DNA from: Prevotella aff. ruminicola Tc2-24
GTDB lineage: Bacteria; Bacteroidota; Bacteroidia; Bacteroidales; Bacteroidaceae
Reading direction: 5' to 3'
Length of the DNA stretch: 64,000 nt
NCBI RefSeq assembly: GCF_900110895.1
Contig: NZ_FOIQ01000006.1
Span: 218,116-282,115 of the forward strand
Positions 9,102 to 18,400 of the stretch are shown piece by piece. Below the pieces are notes generated by a model. That model saw nothing but the letters and a program-made list of their open reading frames with translations. It did no database searches and was not told the origin of the DNA. Made by a program: the position numbers and the translations under genes. How positions within the stretch are numbered: position 1 is the stretch's first letter; each line of letters opens with the position of its first letter.

Positions 9102-10100
9102 ATGAAAAAGAACATATTATATATAGCAATGGCTTGCATCGCCTTGGGTTTCACTGCCTGTAGCGACGACCCAGAGGATGCTGTCAGCAAGCACGTCTAT
9201 GGCCCCGACGAGTCGCCCTATCTCCGTGCGGATGCCGATGCCACCATTTCCTTGAATGCGGAGTTCCGCAAGGGACATGTCACTCCAAAGACCGTCTATC
9301 TGAAGGACTATGCCGAGCAGATTCAGACCAAGATGAAGATGACGGTCGACGATATGCTGGCTGGCATCGAGTCGGGCAAGGTAGCGTTCCACAGCATCAA
9401 CACAGCTCGCAGTATATGGGATATGAGTGCCATGACCAAAGGCGAAGGCTGGTGGTATAATAACAATGGCGCTGTCGTTGGCAACGACGGTGTGGCCAGC
9501 ATCGAACTCGACAAAGCTGCCAAGGCTCTCGTCCTGAACGTGCCCGAAGGGTCTGCCGCAGGTCTCTCGATGGCGGCCAACGTCGGTTTTGCTGTTGTGA
9601 ACGGCAAGGACTACGACCAGTATGTCCGTTTTACTGTCAACTTCTCTATTACCGACCCCGGCACGATCATTCAGGATATCATCATTCCCGCCGGCGACTA
9701 TGCAAGCTACGAGTTCGATCTCACGTCTATTGAGAATGCCATCAATGCCTGCTTCGGTATGTCATCGGCAGACTTCATCGCGACGATTGCAAACACAGAG
9801 AACGACATTGCCATGTACCTTGCTGACGACAACGGCAATTGGGACACATCATCCGGCTATACAGCAGGTGGTATTGGTCTCTGGGTTGACGTAGACCATA
9901 AGGTATGTAACTGGAGTGGTAACGGCTATGCTGCTGGTAACTTCTACTATATTGAGACTCACGCTGACGACAAGAGCGTTGGCATTGGTCGTGCCCCCGG
10001 TGTACCTTCCGGCACGAAAACCAAAGTACACTTTGTCTATGCAAGCAAGAGCGATGCCACCAGATTTATAGAGTTTGTATTAAATGCCACATTTGAATAA
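9102..10100 (+). CDS. PUL surface lipoprotein, DUF4859-like, possible glycan-binding
   Basis: A 332-residue lipoprotein with lipobox GFTAC (Cys20). The mature part is a mostly beta protein with acidic, Gly- and Tyr-rich loops and no recognised catalytic motif. The arrangement (third gene after SusC and SusD, anchored, beta-sandwich-like) is what surface glycan-binding proteins look like. The sequence resembles DUF4859-type proteins, but I hold that only moderately. It ends eight bases before the start of the metallopeptidase gene, so the two are co-transcribed and perhaps translationally coupled. Confidence 0.6.
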   Translation: MKKNILYIAMACIALGFTACSDDPEDAVSKHVYGPDESPYLRADADATISLNAEFRKGHVTPKTVYLKDYAEQIQTKMKMTVDDMLAGIESGKVAFHSINTARSIWDMSAMTKGEGWWYNNNGAVVGNDGVASIELDKAAKALVLNVPEGSAAGLSMAANVGFAVVNGKDYDQYVRFTVNFSITDPGTIIQDIIIPAGDYASYEFDLTSIENAINACFGMSSADFIATIANTENDIAMYLADDNGNWDTSSGYTAGGIGLWVDVDHKVCNWSGNGYAAGNFYYIETHADDKSVGIGRAPGVPSGTKTKVHFVYASKSDATRFIEFVLNATFE

Positions 10101-10107
10101 CTATCAT

Positions 10108-12423
10108 ATGAAGAATCTATCCAGACTCATGAGCAAGAGCGCCCTCGTCGCGCTCGTCGCTCTCGGTCTCTCCGCCTGTACCGATGATGACGACGTGATC
10201 GTCGGCAACATCACCATCTCGGAGAGTGAACTGAATAAGACCGTCGAGTGGGACGAGGTGGAGAGCTCCATCACGTTCACCGCCAACAGCAGTTGGACGG
10301 CCAGCGTCAGCGACGTGACCACCCGTGCCGCCAACACCAAGATCGAATGGCTCACGCTGACCGTGAACTCGGGCAATGCCGGAGAGGTGAAGATGCCGTT
10401 CTGTCTGAAGAAGAACGACTCCGAGTTCTACCGCGACGCACAGATAGAGATCCGCTGCGGCGACAAGACCTCGGTGATCAACGTCCACCAGAACCAGAAC
10501 CCCGACGCCGTCCACACCATGGACCGCTCACAAGTAGAGAACTTCGACAAGTACATCTGTCCGGGCACTTGGAACGAGGGCTTCGAGCGCGGTGTCGACC
10601 ATATGCTGCGCGACGATGCCAAGTGGTCATTCTGGCGCATGAAGCAGAGTGAGCACTTCTTCGTGTTCTGGGAGCCAGGCTTCGGCTACGACCCTAACGG
10701 CAGCGATGTGCCTGCCGCCCTGCGCGTCAATATCGACGACCTGCTGCAGAAGGCAGAGCAGTTCTATACCACCAACGTGGAGAAGTTGAAGATGGTGACC
10801 GTGGGTCAGGGCAAGAGCAACCTCGACAAATATAAGATGCAGATCTACCTGCTCTATCAAGAAGACTGGCTCGCCACCGGCTCAGGCTATGACAACCAGA
10901 TCGGTGCCCTCTGGGTGAACCCCTCTACCTGTCAGCCCGCCGGCTCGACCATCGCCCATGAGATCGGCCATTCGTTCCAGTACCAGGCAGGCTGCGACAA
11001 GCTGCTCAACGGTCAGGCCGAGGAGACGGCCTATGGCATGAACGGCGGTTTCCGCTATGGCTTCGGCGCCAATGGTGCCGGCGGCTGCGCCTACTGGGAG
11101 CAGTGCGCCCAGTGGCAGTCGTTCCAGGACTATCCCGAGGAGTGCTTCACACAGAATGCCAACGTATCGGTATGGCTCCGCTCGCACCACCGTCACTTCA
11201 ACCACGAGTTCATGCGCTATGCCTCTTACTGGCTGCCCTACTACCTGACACAGAAGCATGGTATCGAGGCCTACGGACGCATCTGGCAGGAGAGCACCTT
11301 CCCCGAGGATCCCATCCAGACCTACGCCCGTCTGTTCTGTGCCAGCGACATGGAGAAGTTCTACGATGAGTACTACGACTATGCCGCCCGTTGCGTGAAC
11401 TACGACTTCGACGCCGTACACCAGTATCTCGGTCAGAACAGCAATGCAACAAACTACACGACCCATATGCTGCCGAAAGACGGCGGCTTCCAGCCCACCT
11501 ACGACAATTGTCCTGGTACGACGGGCTTCAACGCCATCGAGCTGAACACCCCCGCCGCAGGTACGGTGGTGAAGGCCGACCTGAAGGCTGTAACCCCAGG
11601 CAGTGCGCTCGTCAGTGGCGATGCCGGTAAGGTGGTCGATGGCGATGGTCATGCCATCAGCACAGTGACCACCTACAACCAGCAGACCAACACATCGTCG
11701 GCCTACCGTATCGGCTTCGTGGCCGTCAGCGGCGGCAAGACCACCTATGGCACGATGGCCAAGGGAAAGAATGCTGTGGCAGAGATGAAGGTGCCGGCCG
11801 GCACCGACAAGCTCTACCTCGTAGTCGTGGCCACCCCGACAGACTACCAGCGCCAGGGTTGGGACGACGACGAGACCAACGACCAGCAGTGGCCTTACAA
11901 CGTGAAGTTCGAGAACACGGGTGTGAAGGGCTTCGTCGAGATTCCTGCCGGCAATCCGGAGGATGTCGCCCTCACCTTCGACCTGAACGGTCTTGATGCG
12001 GCCTACGAAGGATATCAGGTTGCAGAGATCGACTTGCTCGGCGAGGGTCTCATCGAACAGATGGCCAAGGCCTTCCGACTGCAGCCCACAGAGATTCTCG
12101 GAGCCATGGCACAGCGCGCCGACGATAAGGTCGTGCCCGAGGAAGGCAAGGTGGCTGTCGGTCTGACACAGCCCGATGGTACCATCAGCTTCGCCTGCAG
12201 CACGAACGCCATCGGCCCATGGATCAATGCCGAGGGCATGGCCGCCACCTGGGGCGAGGGCCAGCTCTATTATGAGTATAGTGGCACCAGCTACCTCTTC
12301 CCCGTCGGCTTCAAGCCCGGCACTGTGGAGGCCGGCAAGACCTATACGATGAAGCCCACCTTCGTCTATACCAAGGACGGCAAGGAGTACAAGGCAGTCA
12401 TCACTCTGAATCTACACTTCTAA
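10108..12423 (+). CDS. BACON-domain lipoprotein with HEIGH zinc-metallopeptidase motif (DUF6055-like)
   Basis: A 771-residue lipoprotein (lipobox GLSAC). Residues of about 30-135 look like a BACON domain (SSITFTANSSWTASVSD ... IEIRCGDKTSVINVHQNQN), used in Bacteroidota to hold enzymes away from the membrane or to bind mucin or glycan. The central part (about 140-460) begins SEHFFVFWEPGFGYDP and contains H284-E-I-G-H288, the zincin HEXXH motif. E331 (AYWEQCAQWQ), 43 residues later, is a plausible third zinc ligand of gluzincin type. The C-terminal ~300 residues are beta-rich. I infer a surface metallopeptidase or a related zinc hydrolase. In a PUL with two GH127 enzymes a plant glycoprotein backbone is an attractive substrate. 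It is the last gene of the operon and is followed by a terminator. Confidence 0.7.
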   Translation: MKNLSRLMSKSALVALVALGLSACTDDDDVIVGNITISESELNKTVEWDEVESSITFTANSSWTASVSDVTTRAANTKIEWLTLTVNSGNAGEVKMPFCLKKNDSEFYRDAQIEIRCGDKTSVINVHQNQNPDAVHTMDRSQVENFDKYICPGTWNEGFERGVDHMLRDDAKWSFWRMKQSEHFFVFWEPGFGYDPNGSDVPAALRVNIDDLLQKAEQFYTTNVEKLKMVTVGQGKSNLDKYKMQIYLLYQEDWLATGSGYDNQIGALWVNPSTCQPAGSTIAHEIGHSFQYQAGCDKLLNGQAEETAYGMNGGFRYGFGANGAGGCAYWEQCAQWQSFQDYPEECFTQNANVSVWLRSHHRHFNHEFMRYASYWLPYYLTQKHGIEAYGRIWQESTFPEDPIQTYARLFCASDMEKFYDEYYDYAARCVNYDFDAVHQYLGQNSNATNYTTHMLPKDGGFQPTYDNCPGTTGFNAIELNTPAAGTVVKADLKAVTPGSALVSGDAGKVVDGDGHAISTVTTYNQQTNTSSAYRIGFVAVSGGKTTYGTMAKGKNAVAEMKVPAGTDKLYLVVVATPTDYQRQGWDDDETNDQQWPYNVKFENTGVKGFVEIPAGNPEDVALTFDLNGLDAAYEGYQVAEIDLLGEGLIEQMAKAFRLQPTEILGAMAQRADDKVVPEEGKVAVGLTQPDGTISFACSTNAIGPWINAEGMAATWGEGQLYYEYSGTSYLFPVGFKPGTVEAGKTYTMKPTFVYTKDGKEYKAVITLNLHF

Positions 12424-12462
12424 TATAATAAATTGTTTAGGTACCTTGTTTTTTAGGTCGTT

Positions 12463-12517
12463 GGGGGCGGCAGATAGGATTCCTTCAGGAGAATCCATCG
12501 GGCCGCCCCCGTTTTTT
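12463..12517 (+). terminator. Rho-independent terminator of the GH127 PUL operon
   Basis: A 9-bp GC stem (GGGGGCGGC at 12463, GCCGCCCCC at 12502) encloses a second small hairpin and is followed by GTTTTTT. It lies 40 bases after the metallopeptidase stop codon. Confidence 0.85.
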
Positions 12518-12795
12518 GGTGATAGAGAATCGTTATATGATGTCAGTCTGATGCAGACAATTCTCTTTTTCTCATATACAATTAGACGAGATATTCGAAG
12601 GGACAAACACGATATATCTTGACAAACGCCCCCTCATAACTCGCATGGAGATCAGAAACGATGGAATGAGAGGTGTAGGCGCGAGTTTTGGGCCGCCTTT
12701 ATAATTAACTGATAATAAGACGATTACAACTACACAAGAACGAGGTGGGATCTTTCCTTCAAAGAGATAGGCCCTGTGAGTCGTGGAGATAGGGT

Positions 12796-12853
12796 TTACG
12801 AGTGAAAGAGATAATCCCTTATAGGGTATGGAGATGATCTCCTTCACTCGTAA
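12796..12853. repeat. Imperfect inverted repeat, 17-bp arms
   Basis: Arms TTACGAGTGAAAGAGAT (12796-12812) and ATCTCCTTCACTCGTAA (12837-12853) pair at 16 of 17 positions. The 24-base centre itself can pair ATCCC with GGGTAT. Confidence 0.75.
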
Positions 12854-13030
12854 GTGCCATTCCTTACCATCGTGGAGATAATCTCCTTGACTGTTAGAAG
12901 CCACCCCTACCCAAAGGAGCCCCCATCTCTACGCCGAACAGGGGAAAAAGGAACTAAAAGTCCCCCTTGGTTTTTCTAGTTCACAACTTCAGACAAGCAC
13001 TTTTTTTGGCACTTTTTTAGGACAAACCAA

Positions 13031-13056
13031 TGCGGTCCCTGAGCCTGTCGAAGGGA
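13031..13056 (-). repeat. Dispersed repeat, copy 1 (core CCCTTCGACAGGCTCAGGG)
   Basis: Read on the minus strand this 26-base copy is identical to the one at 21102-21127. It differs at one base from the two tandem copies at 15211 and 15273. The core is an imperfect palindrome (CCCT...AGGG). Confidence 0.8.
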
Positions 13057-13179
13057 CAAAGGAAAAAAGGTCGGAACAAACTGGGAGTTTCATGTCGGCA
13101 AAGTGACAGAAACCAGGCAACCCCGAATGCTTACAACCAGGGCACTTCAGGGTCAGCATCATTAATTACGCTCTTTTTC

Positions 13180-13626
13180 TTATTCCTTGCCATTATACAC
13201 TGACGTCTCAATTCTGACTTGAGACGTTACAGTATAACACAAGTTCAATGAGGGCATCTCATATTCCCAATTATTGACAGAAAGGAACTCTTTACGATTC
13301 TCTTTTTCTGTATATAGCCATAATTCGTAATTGCCATCAAAGAGAATTCCTAGATTCAGATTCTCTTCGACCAATTTCACATCAAGTACCCTTTTACCTT
13401 TCAGCATATTTGCCACTACTGCCATCTTCCCAATCATAGGAGTATCGTCATCCTCAGAACATGCGATTAGTTCTTCACCACAACTAATTTCCCAATACCT
13501 CCATGCCCATATTGCAGAATCATTATCGAATTTTAGTAAAAGGATACTACTTGCCCCACCGCCAGTATTACTACTCACCACATAATTACCAATAAGTGCT
13601 CGCAAACCTGCAATAATTCTTTCCAT
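13180..13626 (-). CDS. Hypothetical protein, immunity-like
   Basis: A 148-residue soluble protein without signal or membrane segment; I do not recognise its family. It is acidic, with alternating beta and alpha stretches and several Trp and Tyr. This is the general look of small polymorphic-toxin immunity proteins. I chose ATG 13626 (MERIIAGLRAL) because it lies one base beyond the stop of the 30-codon frame upstream (TAACATG), an arrangement typical of translational coupling. A TTG at 13638 would add four residues. Base composition is visibly AT-richer than the flanking PUL genes. The neighbouring RHS remnant supports a toxin/immunity origin, but this remains inference. Confidence 0.55.
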   Translation of the reverse strand: MERIIAGLRALIGNYVVSSNTGGGASSILLLKFDNDSAIWAWRYWEISCGEELIACSEDDDTPMIGKMAVVANMLKGKRVLDVKLVEENLNLGILFDGNYELWLYTEKENRKEFLSVNNWEYEMPSLNLCYTVTSQVRIETSVYNGKE

Positions 13627-13627
13627 G

Positions 13628-13720
13628 TTATTTTCCAAAAAGTGAATGTATCAAATCCCCTATCTCATGATAGCCATAACCTTGATGACTGACCTCGTCG
13701 TGTATAATTCTTCTCTCCAT
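13628..13720 (-). CDS. 30-codon frame, possible toxin C-terminal remnant
   Basis: ATG 13720 overlaps the stop of the upstream gene (TAATG) and the frame ends one base before the ATG at 13626. It would encode 30 residues ending HEIGDLIHSLFGK. The amphipathic, His-rich sequence looks like the tail of a longer protein rather than a complete one. Its position directly before an immunity-like gene would suit a broken toxin. The tight coupling on both sides argues it may still be translated. Confidence 0.4.
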   Translation of the reverse strand: MERRIIHDEVSHQGYGYHEIGDLIHSLFGK

Positions 13721-14211
13721 TAGTGTAAAGGAATTACCACTCTTGTCCTTGACACATAGACGGTATTCTTCTTTATATGCTTACATTTTTTCCATATGTT
13801 TTTTGTCTTTTTTATCGACTGTATAATGACATTGTCTATAACCGGATTCTTTTCATATGCTTCTCTCCTTAATAATCGAACTTCTACTATTCTCATCTTA
13901 TTTGAGAACAAAATAGAATAAACGACAGAAGCATAAGGTTCAGACTCTTTACATCCGTCCCAGTTAGACCATAAGTCATATTGATTACGCATAATAAGAG
14001 AATCTAGTTCCTCCTTTTCACACATGAGATCTTTTCTCGTTGTAACCTCTATAGAATGGCCGTCGTTATCAATATAATGCATAACATTTCTTATCGTATC
14101 TGTCATGAGCCATATATTGCCATCTGCATCCCTTGCAACTCTTTCTTGTGAAAAAGAAGGAATACAAAAACAAAATGTGAATACAAAATAAACAATAATC
14201 CTAGTAAACAT
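13720..14211 (-). CDS. Hypothetical secreted protein
   Basis: 163 residues with an N-terminal signal peptide (MFTRIIVYFVFTFCFCIPSFS, cleavage near SFS-QE). The mature part begins ERVARDADGNIWLMTDTIR and is basic toward its C-terminus (SIKKTKNIWKKCKHIKK), with no domain I recognise. It is probably periplasmic or exported. Its stop codon overlaps the start of the 30-codon frame. Composition is AT-rich like its neighbours, consistent with an acquired gene cluster. Confidence 0.6.
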   Translation of the reverse strand: MFTRIIVYFVFTFCFCIPSFSQERVARDADGNIWLMTDTIRNVMHYIDNDGHSIEVTTRKDLMCEKEELDSLIMRNQYDLWSNWDGCKESEPYASVVYSILFSNKMRIVEVRLLRREAYEKNPVIDNVIIQSIKKTKNIWKKCKHIKKNTVYVSRTRVVIPLH

Positions 14212-14357
14212 GATTAAGTCTTTTACTCATTAATGTCGCTCTCCCATGAACAAAAGGATCGACGCCCCGGTTGACCATGACAAGAAGGTCGCATAATACT
14301 GACAACAACAGTCTTCTCTTCATCAATTTATCATATTAATGCAGTATACTATTTACA

Positions 14358-14984
14358 TTATAAGAACAAATCCCTTCGTTCTTGAAATACACGCGATACA
14401 TAGTCCATCTGGAATTCCCCCTTTTCCTTAATGATTACACGAAATATGAATCTTTGTGACTTATGCTTATGGTATTCTTCTGAATTAGAGAGATAATCAA
14501 CATTCCAATCCTCACACGCCTTAAAGAATTCTCGATATTGCAACTCTCGCTCATCAAATTGACGTATAAAAACTGTATCTGGCATATTATTGGGCTGTGG
14601 CCTATATCTATAATTATACCCCTTATCTCCCTTCTTCCAAAAAGTGAAATGAGTTATATAACGACTACATTCTATATGCTGAATAAAAAAAAGCGTGTCA
14701 CCTACTTGATAATGAGGATATAAATCTCTTATTTTCTTTTCCCCATTCAGAATACGGCCCTTTTCTATCACATGCGCCAAGTCATGAGGCACCATATTAT
14801 CAATAACATTTTTCAGTCCCACCTCTTTCATGGAATCCACAATGGCCGTCCATAAAATAGATGTCGAGTCTTCATCAACAAGGGTTGCATCCACACTATC
14901 TGCCGCACGTGAAGATGTACCGGTTGAAGAAATCGTACAACCCATAAAAGAACTTATCAATAATATGACTAATGTTTTCTTCAT
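14358..14984 (-). CDS. Hypothetical lipoprotein
   Basis: 208 residues. The N-terminus MKKTLVILLISSFMGC is a clear lipoprotein signal with Cys16 as the lipidated residue. The mature protein is rich in aromatic and charged residues and has no recognised domain. It begins six bases after the stop of the RHS-core remnant (14991), on the same strand. It therefore sits where a toxin-specific module or immunity gene would normally lie. Lipoprotein immunity proteins exist for periplasm-acting toxins, but nothing in the sequence proves that role. Confidence 0.6.
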   Translation of the reverse strand: MKKTLVILLISSFMGCTISSTGTSSRAADSVDATLVDEDSTSILWTAIVDSMKEVGLKNVIDNMVPHDLAHVIEKGRILNGEKKIRDLYPHYQVGDTLFFIQHIECSRYITHFTFWKKGDKGYNYRYRPQPNNMPDTVFIRQFDERELQYREFFKACEDWNVDYLSNSEEYHKHKSQRFIFRVIIKEKGEFQMDYVSRVFQERRDLFL

Positions 14985-14990
14985 CTTCGT

Positions 14991-15101
14991 CTAGGTTTTT
15001 AATCTATTCAAATCGTGATGGCGGGCGCCGTGGTCGTAGGTGTTCAGGCCAAGCGTGCCGTCGAACTCCTTATTGTAGGTGACATTCATCTGCAATCCCA
15101 T
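14991..15101 (-). pseudogene. RHS/YD-repeat core remnant
   Basis: The minus-strand frame ending at TAG 14991-14993 contains YNKEFDGTLGLNTYDHGAR. It closely matches the RHS-repeat-associated core of Bacteroidota toxins (YNGKE...GLNxYDYGARxYDP). Only the last ~36 residues remain. After the YDHGAR stretch the frame departs (HHDLNRLKT, stop) where intact proteins continue with QYDPxLGRW. No YD repeats are found upstream; the sequence there changes into the 62-base tandem repeat. This is a debris tail of a polymorphic toxin, probably left by recombination. Confidence 0.75.
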
Positions 15102-15455
15102 GCGATTTATGGTTGATATCAGCGGCAAATATAGGTAATTTGTCTGAGACCACCAAATCTGTGAGGTAATTTGTGGGGATCCCTTCTTGGATAAGTCAAG
15201 CGAGCGGTTCTCCCTTCGACAAGCTCAGGGACCGCAGGGCAACCGCAGGATCAGGGATCGCTGGAGCGGTTCTCCCTTCGACAAGCTCAGGGACCGCAGG
15301 GCAACCACAGGATCAAGGACCGCTGGGGGAGACTTCGACAGGCCGTTCTACGAACGCTCTTAGGGGCAGTTTTTTAGGACAAACGGAGGTGCATCGAGTT
15401 ATTGTTGTACGTCGAAAAAACGAGCGAAACACTTGGTTTTCTCGGATATTTTCTA
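15102..15455. other. Repeat-bearing gap before the HTCS gene
   Basis: About 350 bases between the RHS remnant and the HTCS promoter. It holds a 22-base copy of a second dispersed repeat (15184-15205, partner at 21301-21322) and a 62-base tandem duplication (15203-15326). It also has the TTTTTTAGGACAAAC string shared with 13013. No gene is seen. Confidence 0.6.
15203..15326. repeat. 62-base tandem duplication carrying the dispersed repeat
   Basis: Two units, 15203-15264 and 15265-15326, differ at three positions only. Each contains the core CCCTTCGACAAGCTCAGGG (first bases at 15212 and 15274) followed by ACCGCAGGGCAACC. The match is close enough to imply a recent duplication. Confidence 0.88.
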
Positions 15456-15463
15456 TATTTTTG
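15456..15463 (+). promoter_or_regulatory. -7 box of the HTCS gene
   Basis: TATTTTTG fits TAnnTTTG, and a TTG (15433-15435) lies 20 bases upstream as a -33 element. The box is five bases before the ATG, so the transcript would be nearly leaderless unless translation starts later. Confidence 0.55.
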
Positions 15464-15467
15464 CACA

Positions 15468-18400
15468 ATGATGAGACGACTGTTACTACTGCCCATCACT
15501 CTGCTGTTCCTCTTGCCTGTGATGGCAATGGGAGACTACCGCTATCGGAACATCACGATGAACGACGGATTGACCTCAAATGCCGTCCGTAACATCGTGC
15601 AAGACAAGTATGGCTTCATCTGGTTCGGGACGGACAACGGGCTCTGTCGCTACGACGGTACAAAGGTGCTGCCGCTACGCATCGCCGCGCTCGGCATCAA
15701 CCAATATGTGTCGGCCCTGCTGGCCGGCGACGACGGCATCTACATCGGTACGGAGAAAGGCGTGTTCCGCCTGCCCTTCGAGCGACAGATGTTCGAGCGA
15801 CTGCCAATGGATATCCATTCGGCAGTGACCTCGCTGGCGACAGACAAAGGAGAGGGACTCTGGATATCAACGATGGCGAACGGTGTGTGGCGCTACGACC
15901 TGAAGACAGGACAGACGAGGCACTATGACTTCAAGACCATCGGCAGTGCCGTGGCTCAGGTACTCGTCGACCACGGCAACCAGGTGTGGACCATCACCAA
16001 CTGGGGGGCTCCGACCGTCCAGAAGCTGAACCGTCTGCACGACAGATTCGAGGCCGTCGACCTATCCTATAACGGGAACTATAACGCGTTGCGGATGCTA
16101 CAGACCCGTGACGGACGGATCTGGATAGGCACGTGGGAGCAGGGACTGCTGCTGATGCACAGCGACGGACGACTGGAGCAGGTGCTCAACCCCGTCGCGA
16201 CCAAGGTTGGCTCGCATATCCACACACTGCTTGAGAGGACACACGCTGGTGACGGCACCTCAGAGGGGCGGGCAGACGACTATATCTGCATCGGCTGCGA
16301 CGACGGTGTGATATGCTTCAACCCGAAGACCAGAGAGTGGTGGCGACTGATAGACGGTCAGCGGCTGACCGACCGCTTCGTCTATGCCCTCATGAACGAC
16401 ACGGAGAACGGCACCTGGATTGGCACCTATTACGGTGGCGTGAACTACATCTCGCCTGTAGGCAAGCGCTTCGAGGCGTTCTCCATGGAGTCGGGACTGG
16501 CAGGAAATGTGATCTCACGTTTCTGTGAGGACAGGCAGGGCCATGTATGGATTGCCAGCGATGACGGTGGACTGATGTGCTACTCGCCACGAGAGCAGCG
16601 CTTCGTCGACTATCCGCACCGCGATATCCTGTCGCGCCAGAACACACATGCCCTGTGCTTCTGGGGCAGTGAGCTGTGGATAGGCACCTATACCAGCGGT
16701 GTACTGGTACTCAACACGGAGACCGGTGCCCTGAGACAGTATATGCAGACCACCGACCCCCACTCGCTCGACAACTCCAGCAGCTACGCTATCTACAACG
16801 ACACGCAGGGACAGATCTGGGTGGCAACGATGGAAGGACTGAACCGTTACGACCGCACGGACAACTGGTTTGAGCGTATCGGAAAGGTGAGCTCACTGAC
16901 CATCGACATCGACGAGGACCGCTACGGCAACCTGTGGCTGTCGACACAGGGCAGCGGACTGTGGAAATACGACACCAGGCACAAGACGTTCAGACAATAC
17001 CTGCACGACGATAACGACCCTCACTCCCTGGCCGACAACCAGGTGAACTGCACATATGTCGACGAGAGCGGTCGGCTATGGATCGGCACACTGGGCGGAC
17101 TCTGCCGCTACGACGAGGGCAAAGACCGCTTTATCAGCGCCAGCCTCGACGTGCCCAACCACAACGTCATGGGCATCATCGAAGAGCAGGGTGCCTTGTG
17201 GCTCTCGACAGAACGGGGCATCATCAAATACGTGCCCAACGGTGACGTGCAGCGGTTCACCCTCCACGACGGACTGGTGAGCGAGCAGTTCCAGCCGAAC
17301 TCGGGCATCAAGGCCAGCGACGGCCGTATCTACTTCGGCACCACCAGCGGCTTCAACACCTTCCTGCCTTACCAGATCAAGACCAACAGCATGATGCCGC
17401 CCGTCTATATCACCTCGCTCCAGATCATGAACCGTGAGGAGCATACCTACGACGGACTGCCTCTGGACCTCTCGCAGACCAAGGAGCTGGTACTCGGCTA
17501 TAACGACGCACAGATGCTCACCCTCTCGTTTGCCTCACTGAGCTACTGCTCACCGGGGAAAAACCAGTATGCCTATATGATGGAAGGGTTCGACAACGAC
17601 TGGAACTACGTGGGCAACCAGAACCAGGCCACCTACACGAACCTGCCTGCCGGCACCTATATCTTCCACGTGAAGGCAACGAACAACGACGGCATATGGT
17701 CGTCGAACGAGGCGACGCTCCGCATCGTGGTACACCCGCCATTCTGGTGGAGCTGGTATGCCAAGGTCATCTATCTCCTGCTGGCAGGCGCCATCATCTG
17801 GTACTACATGCACACCCGTCTCCGTAGGGCCGAGCGCCAGCATCAGCGCGAGCTACAGCGGCTGAGCGAGGAAAAAGAGAAGGAGGTGCGCGAGGCTCGT
17901 CTGAACTTCTTCACGATGATTGCTCACGAGATACGCACCCCGGTATCGCTGATCATCGGTCCTCTGGAGAAGCTGAAGGACTCTAAGGTCGAGGGACTGG
18001 ACATCATCGACCGCAACGCCCACCGTCTGCTGGAACTGGTGAACCAGCTACTCGACTTCCGTAAGGTGGAACAGCAGAGTCTGGCCATGCATTTCGCCCC
18101 ACAGAATATCCACCACCTGGTGCAGTCGGTCAGCGAGCGCTTCGCCCCCACCTTCGAACAAGGCGGCAAACGGTTTACGGTAACCTATCCCGACGAGCAC
18201 TTCACGGCCATCATCGACAGGGAGGCGGTGACGAAGGTCATCAGCAACCTGTTGACGAATGCGAACAAATACACCAAGGACGATGTGCGACTGACCTGCG
18301 AGGTGGAGCCCGACGGATCGCACTTCCGCATCGAGGTGACCGATAACGGCGTAGGGATTCGCGAGGAAGACCGCCAGCGGATCTTCGATCCGTTCTTCCA

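Larger units (their letters stand above)
12518..13179. other. Non-coding accessory gap with structured repeats
   Basis: About 660 bases with no convincing gene. It holds several GAGATAATC/GGAGAT motifs (12785, 12808, 12831, 12875), a long imperfect hairpin (12796-12853) and one copy of a dispersed repeat (13031-13056). It also has a 15-base string, TTTTTTAGGACAAAC (13013-13027), that recurs at 15370-15384. The open frames here have no signal, domain or ribosome-binding site. Confidence 0.6.

Noticed and set aside
12572..12904. 110-codon minus-strand open frame
   Set aside because: It runs through the hairpin and repeat cluster, has no domain, signal or ribosome site, and its composition is that of the repeats.
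14201..14323. 40-codon minus-strand frame starting at ATG 14323
   Set aside because: It overlaps the start of the secreted protein gene by 11 bases and shows no recognisable feature. It remains possible but too weak to list as a gene.
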